In this document: positions 41,295 through 51,167 of the stretch, piece after piece
Layout of the letters: each line of letters begins with the position of its first letter
Position numbering within the stretch: position 1 is the first letter of the stretch
DNA from: Bosea sp. ANAM02
Lineage (GTDB): Bacteria > Pseudomonadota > Alphaproteobacteria > Rhizobiales > Beijerinckiaceae
DNA length: 64,000 nucleotides
Direction: 5' to 3'
Assembly: GCF_011764485.1 (NCBI RefSeq)
Contig: NZ_AP022848.1
Span: forward strand, 3,066,001-3,130,000
Notes under the pieces: model-generated
The model's input: the letters and a program-made list of their open reading frames with translations, nothing else
Databases searched by the model: none
Told to the model about the DNA's origin: nothing
Translations under genes and position numbers: made by a program

Positions 41295-44200
41295 TCAGCG
41301 CGGCGGCGCCTGCCGAGGCCTTTGCGCCGGAGCGCCGCCGAGCGGATCGACGAAACGGCGCAGGATGCCGGGCGCCAAAGCGGAAAGCGGGTTGATCGAC
41401 ATGGTCGGCGCGCTGGCGGCGCCGGAAATCCGGAAATTCACCGCAAAGAGCCCGCCATACTGGCTGCCGCCGCCGAGCAGCGCGCCGACCACGGGCACCT
41501 GCGCGAAGGCGTTGTTGAAGGCGTAGCCGGGCACGAAGGTCCCGCCGATATCGACGCGATCGCGGCCGTAATCGACATGGCCCTGCAGCGTGAAGCCGAT
41601 CTGCTGGCCCCAGATCACCATCTCCGAGACGTCGAGCCGGCTGGCGGAGCGCGTGAACTCGGCCTTGAGCTTGGTGAAGGCGACTTCGCTGACATCGATG
41701 CGCGGCTCGGCCGCGCTGTCGCCCGAGAAGGCGCTGGCCGGCTGCGAGCTGACCACGCGGCGCAGCGCAGGCTCGTCCCGCACGAGGAAATTGCGGAACA
41801 GCAGGTCGCCGCTCTGGCTCTCGCCCGGCCCCAGCGTCAACACGAGATCGCCGCCATGGGCCTTGTTGTAGAGGTCGAGGAAGCGCAGCAGCGATCCGCC
41901 ATTCTCCGACTGCACGATCAGCTTCCCACCTTCGCCGTCACGGCCTTGCCGGACGGAGACATCGGCCCTCCCGATCCGCCCCTGGAAATTGGCCGAGCGG
42001 ATTTCGCCGCCGCGCTTGGCGAATTTCAGCGTAGCGCTGGTGATCGCCTCGTTGTTGAAACCCGTCAGGATCGGCACGTCGAGATCGACGTCGTAGTCGC
42101 CCCCGCCTTTGGATCTGGTCTTGCTGCCCTTGCCGGCCGAGCCGGGGCTTTGCAGGTCCTTGATGAAGGGGCGCAGATCCGCGACCGCGCCGCGCACCGT
42201 CAGCTTGACGAGATTGCCGTCGCGCCGGGCATCGATCTTCAGGTTGTCGCCGGGCGAGAGCCGGAATTGCGAGAAGCTCGCGCTGTCCAGGCCGTTCTGC
42301 TTGTTCAGCTCGATCCGCCCCTTGATCAGGGCCGTGCCGGCCTCGAGCGAGAAATCCTCGAGATCGGGCCCGTCCGGATCGGCAACATAGGCGAAACTGA
42401 CCTTTCCGGGCCGACCGGAGGGCTTGTTCAAGCCGGGGATCACACCGTCCAGGGCCACCTTGGCAAGATCGACCTCGACCCGTGGCGGCTGCTCCGGCCC
42501 CTTGCCGAGCGGCTTCACCACGCGCACCGGCAATGTCCCGGTGATCCCGGTATCGCTGCCGAAGCCGCGCCGCTGCCGCCCGGCCGCATCCAGCGCGAGC
42601 TGCAGGGTCGCCTCGCCCTGACCCTTGCCGTTCTGCTTCAGCTCGACCTGCGCCTTGTCGCCGCCGACGCGGGCATCGCCGCGCACCGACAGGCCTTTTC
42701 CATCGACATTGACGGCAAAGCTGCCTGCCTCGAGCTTCTCCGTGCCCAGAAGCGTGTCGGATGCGACATTCGCGAGCGTGCCCATGCCGGTCACGACGAC
42801 TTCGTCCGGCTTCAGGTCGTCGGCGAGCGGCAAGGTGATACCGACCTTCAGGTCGCTCGTGCCCTTGATCGCCGCCGGATCGATCTTGCCGGGCGTGAAG
42901 TCCTTCAGCGACGGAAAGGCGAACAGGGCCGCCAAGGCATCCATCGAGCCGAGCGAACGAAAGCCGATCCGGGCCTGCGCGCGGTGCTGATGATAGTCGG
43001 GCATGGCGAAGCTGCCCTCGCTCAGCTGAAGCTGGCGGCCGCCGCCGAGCTCGGCCGTGGCCTTGCCGATGGCGAGCTGAGCGGTGCGCCCCCCGACGCG
43101 CCCGGTCACGGTGGCGTCGGTGAGTGGCGGCAAGCCGGGATCGGGCAGGTAGCGTACGCCATCGGCATCGATCATCACCGAGAGCGAGCTATCCGGCATA
43201 CCCTCGCCCCTGACCAGGCGGGCGTGATCCTCCGGTGCCAGATCGAGATCGACCGACAGCGACTTGAGCCGCCCGAACGCGAGCTGGCGCCGCAGCGTGC
43301 CGTGCACCTCCGGGGAGGTGAAGCCGGGCCAGATCGCAAGAAGCGAGCGGGCATCGGAATTCGTCGCCTTGATCGCGAAGCGTTGCAGCGGCGAACCGTT
43401 CACGCGCTGGACCAGCGCGGTCATGTCGACCGACACGAACGGCCCGCGCAAGGATAGCGCTTCGATGGTCACGGCATTATTGGCCGGGTCGAGCCAGACG
43501 CCCGCCTTGAGGCTGTCGATCTGGACCGGCGGGTCGGAATCGACCCCGGCGAGCTGGCCCTTGGCGTCGAGCGCGACGCGCCAACCGCCATTGTCCTCGC
43601 GTAGAGAGCCCGTCGCCGCGAACTGCGTGGCCCCGGCCTTGATCTCGCCGCGGGTGATGTTGAGCTCGGAGAGATCGGCGCCGCTCGCGAGCTCGAACTC
43701 CGCCGAATCGACCGCGAAGGGCGCGACCGGACTGTCCGGAAAACGCAGAGTGCCGGATCGGATCCCGATCCGGGCCGTTATGGACTTCCTGCCGTCGGGA
43801 GCCTGCTTCAACGTCGCGCGCCCCTGCATCGGCAGGCCGTCGACGAGAATGCTGCCCGTGCCGAAGGCGAGCGCGACGACCTCGGCCGGCTCGAAGCGCA
43901 GGATGTCGATATCGGCGCGCTGCGTGCCGTCGGCCTCGGTCGAGAGATCGGCGGCCAGCTCCTTCCAGCGTTGGCCGGTCCGCCCTTTCATCGTCATGCG
44001 CGTGCCGCGGTCGGCGATGCGGGTCAGCTTGATCTCGACATCCTCGAGCCCGGCCTTCTGGCGCCCGTCCGGATCGACCAGCGACAGCCGGGCGCCGTTG
44101 ATGCCGGCTTCCTCGAGCGCGCCAAGCAGCCCGTCGCCGCGCGCCAGTGTCGTGATCGCGCTCATGATGCCGGTGAAGGCGTTCCATTGCGCCGCATCAG

Positions 44201-44726
44201 GCACGCTCGGCTGCGGCGGCGCCTCCGCGGGTGCCGAATCGGCATTGACCACCAGCGCGCCGTCCTTGGTGACGCCGAGCCGGACATTGACGCCGCGCAG
44301 ATCGACCGAGACGAGGCGGATATCGCCCGTGAGCAGCGCCATCGGCGCATAGCCGAGCACGGCCTCGGGCGCCCGGATCACGGCGCCGCTGGCATGCTGG
44401 AACGAGACCTGCCGCACGCGGAGCTGGGAGCGGCCATCGATGCGGCCGAGTTCGGCGGAAGCGGCGGTGACCTTCCAGTCCGGGCCGAGCCGCTCCTCGA
44501 TGGCGGCGGCAATGCGTCCTTCGAAGCCCGAGAGCGGCACGATCCCGGTCACGAGCAGCGTCGCCGCAGCACCGGCGAGCACCACGAGCGAGACGGTGAC
44601 GACGACGCAGATCATCGCGAGTCCGGCCTTGGCGCGCCGCTTCACGGCAACGACGTCGCAGGCTTCGCCCGCGGGCGATGAATCATCCTGCCCGGCAGCC
44701 GCGGTCTTTGCTCCGTGATCCGACAA
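41295..44726 (-). CDS. Large AsmA-like (DUF3971/YhdP-type) protein
   Basis: 1143 residues. A cytoplasmic N-terminus (about 1-34), one transmembrane helix (GLAMICVVVTVSLVVLAGAA, about 36-60), then a very long periplasmic region of repeated beta-rich units (for example IRLVSVDLRGVNVRLGVTKD) ending with an AsmA-type C-terminal domain and a proline/arginine tail. Proteins of this shape are thought to form hydrophobic grooves that carry phospholipids between membranes; that role is family knowledge, not shown here. It converges with tyrS and diverges from bcp. Confidence 0.85.
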   Translation of the reverse strand: MSDHGAKTAAAGQDDSSPAGEACDVVAVKRRAKAGLAMICVVVTVSLVVLAGAAATLLVTGIVPLSGFEGRIAAAIEERLGPDWKVTAASAELGRIDGRSQLRVRQVSFQHASGAVIRAPEAVLGYAPMALLTGDIRLVSVDLRGVNVRLGVTKDGALVVNADSAPAEAPPQPSVPDAAQWNAFTGIMSAITTLARGDGLLGALEEAGINGARLSLVDPDGRQKAGLEDVEIKLTRIADRGTRMTMKGRTGQRWKELAADLSTEADGTQRADIDILRFEPAEVVALAFGTGSILVDGLPMQGRATLKQAPDGRKSITARIGIRSGTLRFPDSPVAPFAVDSAEFELASGADLSELNITRGEIKAGATQFAATGSLREDNGGWRVALDAKGQLAGVDSDPPVQIDSLKAGVWLDPANNAVTIEALSLRGPFVSVDMTALVQRVNGSPLQRFAIKATNSDARSLLAIWPGFTSPEVHGTLRRQLAFGRLKSLSVDLDLAPEDHARLVRGEGMPDSSLSVMIDADGVRYLPDPGLPPLTDATVTGRVGGRTAQLAIGKATAELGGGRQLQLSEGSFAMPDYHQHRAQARIGFRSLGSMDALAALFAFPSLKDFTPGKIDPAAIKGTSDLKVGITLPLADDLKPDEVVVTGMGTLANVASDTLLGTEKLEAGSFAVNVDGKGLSVRGDARVGGDKAQVELKQNGKGQGEATLQLALDAAGRQRRGFGSDTGITGTLPVRVVKPLGKGPEQPPRVEVDLAKVALDGVIPGLNKPSGRPGKVSFAYVADPDGPDLEDFSLEAGTALIKGRIELNKQNGLDSASFSQFRLSPGDNLKIDARRDGNLVKLTVRGAVADLRPFIKDLQSPGSAGKGSKTRSKGGGDYDVDLDVPILTGFNNEAITSATLKFAKRGGEIRSANFQGRIGRADVSVRQGRDGEGGKLIVQSENGGSLLRFLDLYNKAHGGDLVLTLGPGESQSGDLLFRNFLVRDEPALRRVVSSQPASAFSGDSAAEPRIDVSEVAFTKLKAEFTRSASRLDVSEMVIWGQQIGFTLQGHVDYGRDRVDIGGTFVPGYAFNNAFAQVPVVGALLGGGSQYGGLFAVNFRISGAASAPTMSINPLSALAPGILRRFVDPLGGAPAQRPRQAPPR

Positions 44727-44853
44727 AATCCGCGTGATCCTCTTCGGCGCCTGCGCCGGCTCGTGTCAGGGTGCAGCCGATCGCCCCTTGCCGCAATCCC
44801 GGAAGGCGGCATCCATGTCGATGCGGTCAGACGAAGCGATTCGGCAATCCGGA

Positions 44854-44878
44854 AACGTTCGATGAGTTTCCGGGTTCC
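44854..44878 (-). promoter_or_regulatory. Candidate EcfG promoter for the AsmA-like gene
   Basis: On the minus strand GGAAC (44878-44874) and CGTT (44857-44854) are 16 bases apart, 128 bases before the AsmA-like start. A single match of this kind can arise by chance. Confidence 0.4.
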
Positions 44879-44952
44879 TGCCGCGAGCCGGCCCGTCATG
44901 CCGGATCAAGCGCTCCATGAATCGAGAAGGCGACGAAAGGAAGGCAACGGCC

Positions 44953-45417
44953 ATGGCATTACAGGAAGGTGATCCGGCACCGGATTTCAACCTGCCCCGC
45001 GACGGCGGAGGCGAGATCAGCCTCGACGCGCTGCGCGGCCGAAAGATCGTGCTCTACGCCTATCCCAAGGACAACACCCCGTCCTGCACCGAGGAGGCGA
45101 TCGCCTTCAACCGCCTGCGCCGGGACTTCGCGGCCTGCAACACCGAAATCATCGGCGTTTCACCGGATTCGGCCAAGAAGCACGACAATTTCAAGCGGAA
45201 ATACGAACTCGACTTCCCTCTCCTCGCCGACGAGGCGCAGGTCCTGGTGAACGCCTATGGCATCTGGGTCGAGAAGAGCATGTACGGCCGCACCTATATG
45301 GGGGTCGAGCGCGCGACTTTCCTGATCGACGCCGAGGGCCGCCTGGCGCGGATCTGGCGCAAGGTGAAGGTCGCCGGCCATGCCGAGGAGGTTCTCGCGG
45401 CGGCACAGGCGCTTTGA
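44953..45417 (+). CDS. bcp: Thioredoxin-dependent thiol peroxidase (Bcp/PrxQ)
   Basis: 154 residues from the ATG at 44953 (AAGGAAGG about 8 bases upstream). The peroxidatic cysteine is Cys45 in TPSCTEEA, where typical Bcp proteins read TPGCTxEA; a further Cys about 18 residues on (AACNTEI) may resolve. It reduces hydrogen and organic peroxides in the cytoplasm. Confidence 0.95.
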   Translation: MALQEGDPAPDFNLPRDGGGEISLDALRGRKIVLYAYPKDNTPSCTEEAIAFNRLRRDFAACNTEIIGVSPDSAKKHDNFKRKYELDFPLLADEAQVLVNAYGIWVEKSMYGRTYMGVERATFLIDAEGRLARIWRKVKVAGHAEEVLAAAQAL

Positions 45418-45522
45418 CGTCTCGAGCGCCTTGCAGAGGCATTGCACGGGCCGGAATTTGCGAAAGATTAACCCTAACAATGTCTGATGACGGAATCGGC
45501 AGCGTGATTACCGGTTCCGCGT

Positions 45523-46833
45523 ATGCATCATCAGTCCCAACCCGCCCCCGCTCTCTCGACCGTCGGTCTCGTCTCCCACAAGACCTATACGGTGCGCCGC
45601 TCCACCATGCTCGCAGGACTGGCCTGGCTGGCCCTGAGCACGGCCTGCAGCGGCGGTGCCGGCTGGTACATCCTCAGCCGCGACGACCTCGCCGCCCGGA
45701 TGATCGCCCGCGAGACATCGCGCCAATACGCCTATGAGGATCGGATCTCGGCGCTGCGGGCCGATATCGACCGCTATGCCAGCCGCGCCCTCCTCGACCA
45801 GGACGGCGTCGAGTCGCGTGTCGACGAACTCGCCAGCCGCCAGGCAGAACTCGAATCGCGCCAGTCGCTGGTCGCGGCGCTCGCCGACACGCTTCAATCC
45901 AGCGGACTGATCCCGGCGGCGAAGCTGCCGCTGCGCTCCCAGGTCATCAAGCCGGGCGAGCCGATCCGCGCCTCCGGCGTCACCAGCTTCGCCCCGATCC
46001 TGCCGGGCAAGCCGATGCCGGCACCTGAGACGCCCTCGCTACGCGGGGCCGACGGCAGTGCAGCGGGCGGCTGGCAATCCGGCGAGACACCCGCCGAACC
46101 GCCGGCCAAGCGCGTCGATGCGGCGTTGACCAAACTCGACGGCGCCATGGCGCGAAGCTCGGACGCGCAGCTCTCGGCCCTGAAGGACATGGACGAGCGC
46201 GTCGCCGCAGCCCAGAAGCGCCTGCGCAGCGCGCTCGCCGAAACCGGTCTCGATCCCGAGCGTCTCGCCGCGCCGGCCTCGGCGGCCGGCGGCATGGGCG
46301 GCCCCTTCGTGCCGGTGAAGGTCGACCCGTCGGCAGGCCCCTTCGCCGCGACCCTCAGCACCCTCCAGCCGCGCCTGGCGGCGGTCATGCGCCTGCGCGG
46401 CGTCATCGACCAGTTGCCGCTCGCACGGCCGATGGCGGGCGACCACGATTTCACGTCGAATTACGGCTATCGCACCGATCCGTTCACGCGCGGCCTCGCC
46501 ATGCATACCGGCGTCGATTTCCGGGCCGAGACCGGTTCCTCGATCATGGCGACCGCGCCGGGCAAGGTCGTGGTCGCCGAGTACAATGGCGGCTACGGCA
46601 ACATGGTCGAGATCGAGCACGCTAACGGGCTGACCACGCGCTATGCTCATATGTCGGCGATCTCGGTCACCACCGGACAGATGGTCAAGACGGGCACCGT
46701 CGTCGGCCGCGTCGGCTCGACCGGCCGCTCCACCGGCCCGCATCTGCATTACGAGACCCGCATCAACGACGACCCTGTCGACCCCACGCGCTTCCTGCGT
46801 GCCGGCAGCAAGCTGCTCGCGAACGCCCTCTGA
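45523..46833 (+). CDS. M23-family (LytM) peptidoglycan endopeptidase
   Basis: 436 residues. One N-terminal membrane segment (about 29-51, MLAGLAWLALSTACSGG) anchors a helical, probably coiled-coil region (about 60-125), a disordered Pro/Ala linker and a C-terminal LytM domain. Zinc ligands are His328 and Asp332 (MHTGVDF) and His409 (HLHYE), with His376 (RYAHMSA) and His407 as catalytic residues, so the enzyme looks active rather than an EnvC-type activator. It cuts peptide cross-links in the cell wall. Confidence 0.94.
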   Translation: MHHQSQPAPALSTVGLVSHKTYTVRRSTMLAGLAWLALSTACSGGAGWYILSRDDLAARMIARETSRQYAYEDRISALRADIDRYASRALLDQDGVESRVDELASRQAELESRQSLVAALADTLQSSGLIPAAKLPLRSQVIKPGEPIRASGVTSFAPILPGKPMPAPETPSLRGADGSAAGGWQSGETPAEPPAKRVDAALTKLDGAMARSSDAQLSALKDMDERVAAAQKRLRSALAETGLDPERLAAPASAAGGMGGPFVPVKVDPSAGPFAATLSTLQPRLAAVMRLRGVIDQLPLARPMAGDHDFTSNYGYRTDPFTRGLAMHTGVDFRAETGSSIMATAPGKVVVAEYNGGYGNMVEIEHANGLTTRYAHMSAISVTTGQMVKTGTVVGRVGSTGRSTGPHLHYETRINDDPVDPTRFLRAGSKLLANAL

Positions 46834-46853
46834 CAGGGTCCTCCGAAACGAAG

Positions 46854-46887
46854 AAGGCCGCGCCCTGGAGCGCGGCCTTATTTTTTG
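46854..46887 (+). terminator. Rho-independent terminator of the M23 peptidase gene
   Basis: AAGGCCGCGC pairs perfectly with GCGCGGCCTT around a CCTGGA loop (46854-46879), followed by ATTTTTTG. Confidence 0.92.
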
Positions 46888-46927
46888 CGGTTCGACCAAT
46901 CGCGGGATCGTTCATGGCCTGCCCCCG

Positions 46928-47063
46928 TTGTCATTCCGGGGCTTCGCGGAGCGAAGAACCCGGAACCCACGACTGGGCGGGCCAACTGCAATGCGGCATA
47001 AAATTCCTCACCCCGTCGTGGGTTCCGGGCTCGTGCCTGCGGCACGCCCCGGAATTGACAGCG
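46928..47063. repeat. Intergenic palindromic element, ATTCCGGGGCTTCGC class
   Basis: TTGTCATTCCGGGGCTTCGC ... GGCACGCCCCGGAATTGACA with inner arms CCGGAACCCACGAC and GTCGTGGGTTCCGG. It lies between the convergent M23 peptidase and prfB genes, just after the terminator. Confidence 0.87.
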
Positions 47064-47101
47064 TCGGCGCTCGAAACCGCCATGGCCGAGCGTGACATCT
47101 C

Positions 47102-48230
47102 CTAGTCGATATCCTCGACTTCGACCGTCGTGCCATAGACGCGCTGCGCCAGCGATGCCTCCATGAAGGGATCGAGATCGCCGTCGAGCACCTCGGAGGG
47201 TGCCGTCGAACTCACGCCCGTGCGCAGGTCCTTCACCAGCTGGTAGGGCTGCAGCACATAGGAGCGGATCTGGTGGCCCCATCCGATATCGGTCTTGGAG
47301 GCCTGCTCGGCATTGGCCTTCTCCTCGCGCTTCTTCAGCTCGACCTCATAGAGGCGGGCGCGCAGCATGTCCCAGGCCTTGGCCCGGTTCTTGTGCTGGG
47401 AGCGCTCCTGCTGGCAGGCCACCGCGATGCCGGACGGGATATGCGTGATGCGCACCGCCGAATCCGTCGTGTTGATGTGCTGACCGCCGGCGCCCTGGGC
47501 GCGATAGGTGTCGATGCGGCAGTCCGATTCCTTGACGTCGATGACGATGCGGTCATCGACGACGGGATAGACCCAGATCGACGCAAAGGAGGTCTGCCGC
47601 CTGGCATTCGAATCGAAAGGCGAGATGCGCACGAGGCGATGCACGCCCGATTCGGTCTTCAGCCAGCCATAGGCGTTGTGGCCCTTGAACTGCAGCGTCG
47701 CCGACTTGATGCCGGCCGTGTCGCCGTCCTGATATTCGAGCGTCTCGACCTTGAACTTCCGCCGTTCGCCCCAGCGCCGGTACATGCGCAGCAGCATCTC
47801 GGCCCAGTCCTGGCTCTCGGTGCCGCCCGCGCCGGGATGGATCTCGACATAGGTGTCGAGCATGTCGGCCTCGCCCGAAAGCAAGGTCTCGACCTGCAAC
47901 CGAGCCGCCTCGTCCTGCACGGCCTTGATCGCCTGCTCGCCCTCGGTGACGGTGGCGTCGTCGCCTTCCATCTCGCCGAGTTCGATCAGCGTCAACGCGT
48001 CGTCGAGCTCGCGCTCGAGCTTGGTGATGCCCTCGATCTGGGTCTCCAGCGAGGTGCGCTCGCGCATCAGCTTCTGCGCGGCTTCGGCATCGTTCCAGAA
48101 ATCGGGTCCCTCGGAGAGGGCGTTCAGTTCCGCTAGGCGGCGCTGGGCTTGATCCCAGTCAAAGATGCCTCCTCAGCAGTCCGATCGACTGCTTGGCGTT
48201 ATCGAGCTGCGTCTGGATTTCGGGGCGCAT
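47102..48230 (-). CDS. prfB: Peptide chain release factor 2, with programmed +1 frameshift
   Basis: Recognises UGA and UAA stop codons. The gene is in two frames: a 23-codon first part (ATG at 48230, MRPEIQTQLDNAKQSIGLLR) ends at the in-frame UGA (48161-48159), preceded by AGGAGG (48173-48168) and CAU CUU. A +1 slip at CUU-U reads GAC and continues DWDQAQRRLAEL to the stop at 47102, giving 375 residues. The SPF stop-recognition tripeptide and GAGGQ are both present. Low RF2 levels favour the shift, so the protein controls its own synthesis. A reading from 48067 alone would miss 54 residues. Confidence 0.97.
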
Positions 48231-48356
48231 GATTCCGTCTGGACGTCCTTGTGGGCTGTGCTTGGAGGCTGAGATAGGGGCGAAAGGCCCGGCTGTAAAC
48301 GCCCGAGACTATATCCCCTGCCCATCGGGGCGGCCATGGACTGGCCGGTCCGAAAA

Positions 48357-48385
48357 GAGCAACGCCCGGAGATGATCTCCGGGCG
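48357..48385 (-). terminator. Rho-independent terminator of mrcA
   Basis: On the minus strand CGCCCGGAGA and TCTCCGGGCG form a perfect 10-bp stem with a 3-base loop (48385-48363), then TTGCTCTTTT. It lies 25 bases after the mrcA stop. Confidence 0.88.
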
Positions 48386-48409
48386 CCGCAAAAAACACTT
48401 GCTATTGGC

Positions 48410-50854
48410 TCAGTAAAGCCCGCCGGTGCCCGAACCGACGGCACGGCCGCCCCCACCGACACCGAGCGGCGCGCTGCCGTCGCCGGCGGCGCCGATCACC
48501 GAATAGCTGTCCGGCGGCGCCGTGCCCGGCTTGAAGGCCTCCAGGATGCCGCCCTCGCCGCCGGCGCGCATGCCGGTGCGGGGGTCGACGCGGATGAGCT
48601 TGATGCCGGCCGGAACGCGGAACGGCGTCGCCGGTTTGTCCTTCAGCGCGACGCTCATGAAGTCGCGGAAGATCGGTGCGGCATACTGGCCGGCGGTCGC
48701 CGAGGTGCCGAGCGATTTCGGCTTGTCGAAACCCATATAGACGCCGACGGCGAGATCGGGCGAGAAGCCGACGAACCAGACATCCTTGGCGTCGTTGGTC
48801 GTGCCGGTCTTGCCGGCGAGCGGCTTGCCGACGGACTTGACCACCGTCGCCGTACCGGCGTTGACCACGCCCTCGAGGATCGAGACCATCTGATAGGCGG
48901 TCAGCGGGTCGAGCACCTGCTCGCGATTGTCGATCAGGCGCGGCTCCGGCTGGTTCGCCCATTTCTCGGCGTTGCAGCCCTCGCAGACGCGCTGGTCGTG
49001 GCGGAAGATCGTCGAGCCCGAACGGTCCTGGATACGGTCGATCAGCGTCGGCCGGATGCGCTTGCCGCCATTGACCAGCATCGAATAGGCCGCGGTCATC
49101 CGCATCACCGTCGTCTCGCCGGCGCCGAGCGACATCGACAGCACGGGCTGAAGATCGTCATAGATGCCGAAGCGGCGCGAATACTCGGCGATCAGCGGCA
49201 TGCCGACATCCTTGGCAAGCCGCACCGTCATCAGGTTCTTGGAGAACTGGATGCCGTAGCGCAGCGTGCGCGGCCCGGTCGACTTGCCGTCGTAGTTCTC
49301 CGGCCGCCACATGCCGAGGCCGGGACCCTGATCGATCTCGATCGGTGCGTCCAGGATGATGCTGGACGGCGTATAGCCGTTGTCGAGCGCGGTCGCGTAG
49401 ACGAAGGGCTTGAACGAGGAGCCGGGCTGGCGCAGCGCCTGCGTCGCGCGGTTGAATTCCGACTGATCGTGGCTGAAGCCGCCGACCATCGCCAGCACGC
49501 GGCCCGAGAACGGGTCCATCGCGACGATGGCGCCGTTGACCTCCGGCAATTGCCGCAGGCGGGCGAAACCCGGCCGGCTGTCCATCGGCTCGACATAGAC
49601 GATATCGCCGACCGAGACGGCCTGCGAGACGCGGGCACGGCGGGTCCATTTGATGCCGTCGGCCGCGAGCGTCAGGATCTGCCGCTCCTTGTTGAGATGG
49701 CCGGCATTGTCGCGCAGCGGATGCAGGCCCAGCTTGGCGCTGTCGCCATTCACATCGAGCACGACGGCAAGCCGCCACGGCGCGACGTCGCCGAGCACCG
49801 GCAACTCACCGACGACGGCACCCCATTCCTTGCCGCCGAGATCGATCTTCTGGATCGCGCCGCGCCAGCCGCGTGCCTCGTCGAAACGCACCAGACCATC
49901 GACCAGCGCCTTGCGCGCCATCAACTGGGTCTTGGGGTCGACCGTGGCCCGAACCGAAAGGCCGCCTTCGAGCAGCTTCTTCTCGCCGTAGCGGTCCTGC
50001 AGCTCGCGCCGGATCTCCTCGGCGAAATAGCCGGCGGCGATCTGATTCGGCGAAACGGTGCGCGGATTGACGCCGAGAGGCTGCTTCTTGGCGATCTCGC
50101 CCGCCTCGCGCTTGACGTAGCCGTTCTCGACCATGCGATCGATGACGTAGTTGCGGCGCTCGATCGCGCGATCGCGGTTGCGGAAGGGATGCAGATCCGA
50201 GGGTGCCTTCGGCAGGGCGGCCAGATAGGCGGCTTCCTGCAGGTTCAGCTCGTGCACCGACTTGCCGAAATAGTTCAGCGCCGCAGCGGCGATGCCGTAG
50301 CTGCCCTGCCCCGGGGCCGGCGCGCCGAGATAGATCTCGTTGAGGTAGAGTTCGAGGATCTTGTCCTTCGAATAGGTCGATTCGAGCTTCAACGCGACGA
50401 GCGCCTCGCGAATCTTGCGTTCGATGGACTGCTCCGGGCTCAGGAAGAAGTTCTTCGCGACCTGCTGAGTGATCGTCGAGGCGCCCTGCGGCCGGCGATT
50501 GGCGCCGCGGTTGCGGAAGTTCGAGATCGCGGCGCGGACGAGACCTTCGGGATCGACGCCGACATGCTTGTAGAAATTCTTGTCTTCGGCCGAGAGATAG
50601 GCGTCGATGACGAGCTTCGGCACGGCCTGGATCGGCAGGTAGAGGCGTCGTTCACGCGCGTACTCCGCAATCAGGCTGCCGTCGCCGGCATGCACGCGGG
50701 TCATAACCGGCGGCTCGTAATTCCGGAGCTGCGCATAATCGGGCAGGTCGCGCGAATAATGCCAGATCAAGCCGCCGGCAACGGCAGCGCCGATCACGAA
50801 AGCGATCGCACCGGCGGCGAACAACCATCCGAAGATTCGCAGAACAAACCGCAT
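48410..50854 (-). CDS. mrcA: Penicillin-binding protein 1A
   Basis: 814 residues, class A PBP. A membrane anchor (about 8-32), glycosyltransferase domain with catalytic Glu90 in SAEDKNFYKHVG and GASTITQQVAKN, an OB-like insert, and a transpeptidase domain with Ser479 (SSFKP), SxN-type residues and GKTGTTNDAKDVWF. It polymerises and cross-links peptidoglycan. The order prfB-mrcA-amiC with divergent rne is widespread in alphaproteobacteria. Confidence 0.97.
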   Translation of the reverse strand: MRFVLRIFGWLFAAGAIAFVIGAAVAGGLIWHYSRDLPDYAQLRNYEPPVMTRVHAGDGSLIAEYARERRLYLPIQAVPKLVIDAYLSAEDKNFYKHVGVDPEGLVRAAISNFRNRGANRRPQGASTITQQVAKNFFLSPEQSIERKIREALVALKLESTYSKDKILELYLNEIYLGAPAPGQGSYGIAAAALNYFGKSVHELNLQEAAYLAALPKAPSDLHPFRNRDRAIERRNYVIDRMVENGYVKREAGEIAKKQPLGVNPRTVSPNQIAAGYFAEEIRRELQDRYGEKKLLEGGLSVRATVDPKTQLMARKALVDGLVRFDEARGWRGAIQKIDLGGKEWGAVVGELPVLGDVAPWRLAVVLDVNGDSAKLGLHPLRDNAGHLNKERQILTLAADGIKWTRRARVSQAVSVGDIVYVEPMDSRPGFARLRQLPEVNGAIVAMDPFSGRVLAMVGGFSHDQSEFNRATQALRQPGSSFKPFVYATALDNGYTPSSIILDAPIEIDQGPGLGMWRPENYDGKSTGPRTLRYGIQFSKNLMTVRLAKDVGMPLIAEYSRRFGIYDDLQPVLSMSLGAGETTVMRMTAAYSMLVNGGKRIRPTLIDRIQDRSGSTIFRHDQRVCEGCNAEKWANQPEPRLIDNREQVLDPLTAYQMVSILEGVVNAGTATVVKSVGKPLAGKTGTTNDAKDVWFVGFSPDLAVGVYMGFDKPKSLGTSATAGQYAAPIFRDFMSVALKDKPATPFRVPAGIKLIRVDPRTGMRAGGEGGILEAFKPGTAPPDSYSVIGAAGDGSAPLGVGGGGRAVGSGTGGLY

Positions 50855-50989
50855 CTCAGGCCCTGGATCCCGTAACTGCCATCGGCTGCCCCCAAATCAG
50901 GGCGCGTCGCAAATCATAGCTATAACATGACGCAGATGGCGGAACCGTGGCCTGCCGACCACAATCCGCATCATCCGGCGAGACTACGC

Positions 50990-51154
50990 TGTCATCCCGT
51001 GCGCGCTGCGGCATGGAATGCCGCTGCGCAGACACGGGACCGCGCGCCGCTTCGTGTTCCACCCTCCTCGCCACCCGAAAAGGCGCCCCTTCCGGTTGAC
51101 GGTCCCGTGTCTGCGCAGCGGCGCTATGCGCCGCAGCGCGCACGGGATGACAGC
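50990..51154. repeat. Intergenic palindromic element, ATCCCGTGCGC class
   Basis: CTGTCATCCCGTGCGCGCTG ... GCAGCGCGCACGGGATGACA, inner arms CTGCGCAGACACGGGACCG and CGGTCCCGTGTCTGCGCAG, with a ~55-base spacer. It fills most of the 313-base gap between mrcA and amiC; I see nothing else there. Confidence 0.88.
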
Positions 51155-51167
51155 GCGTCAGCACGTC

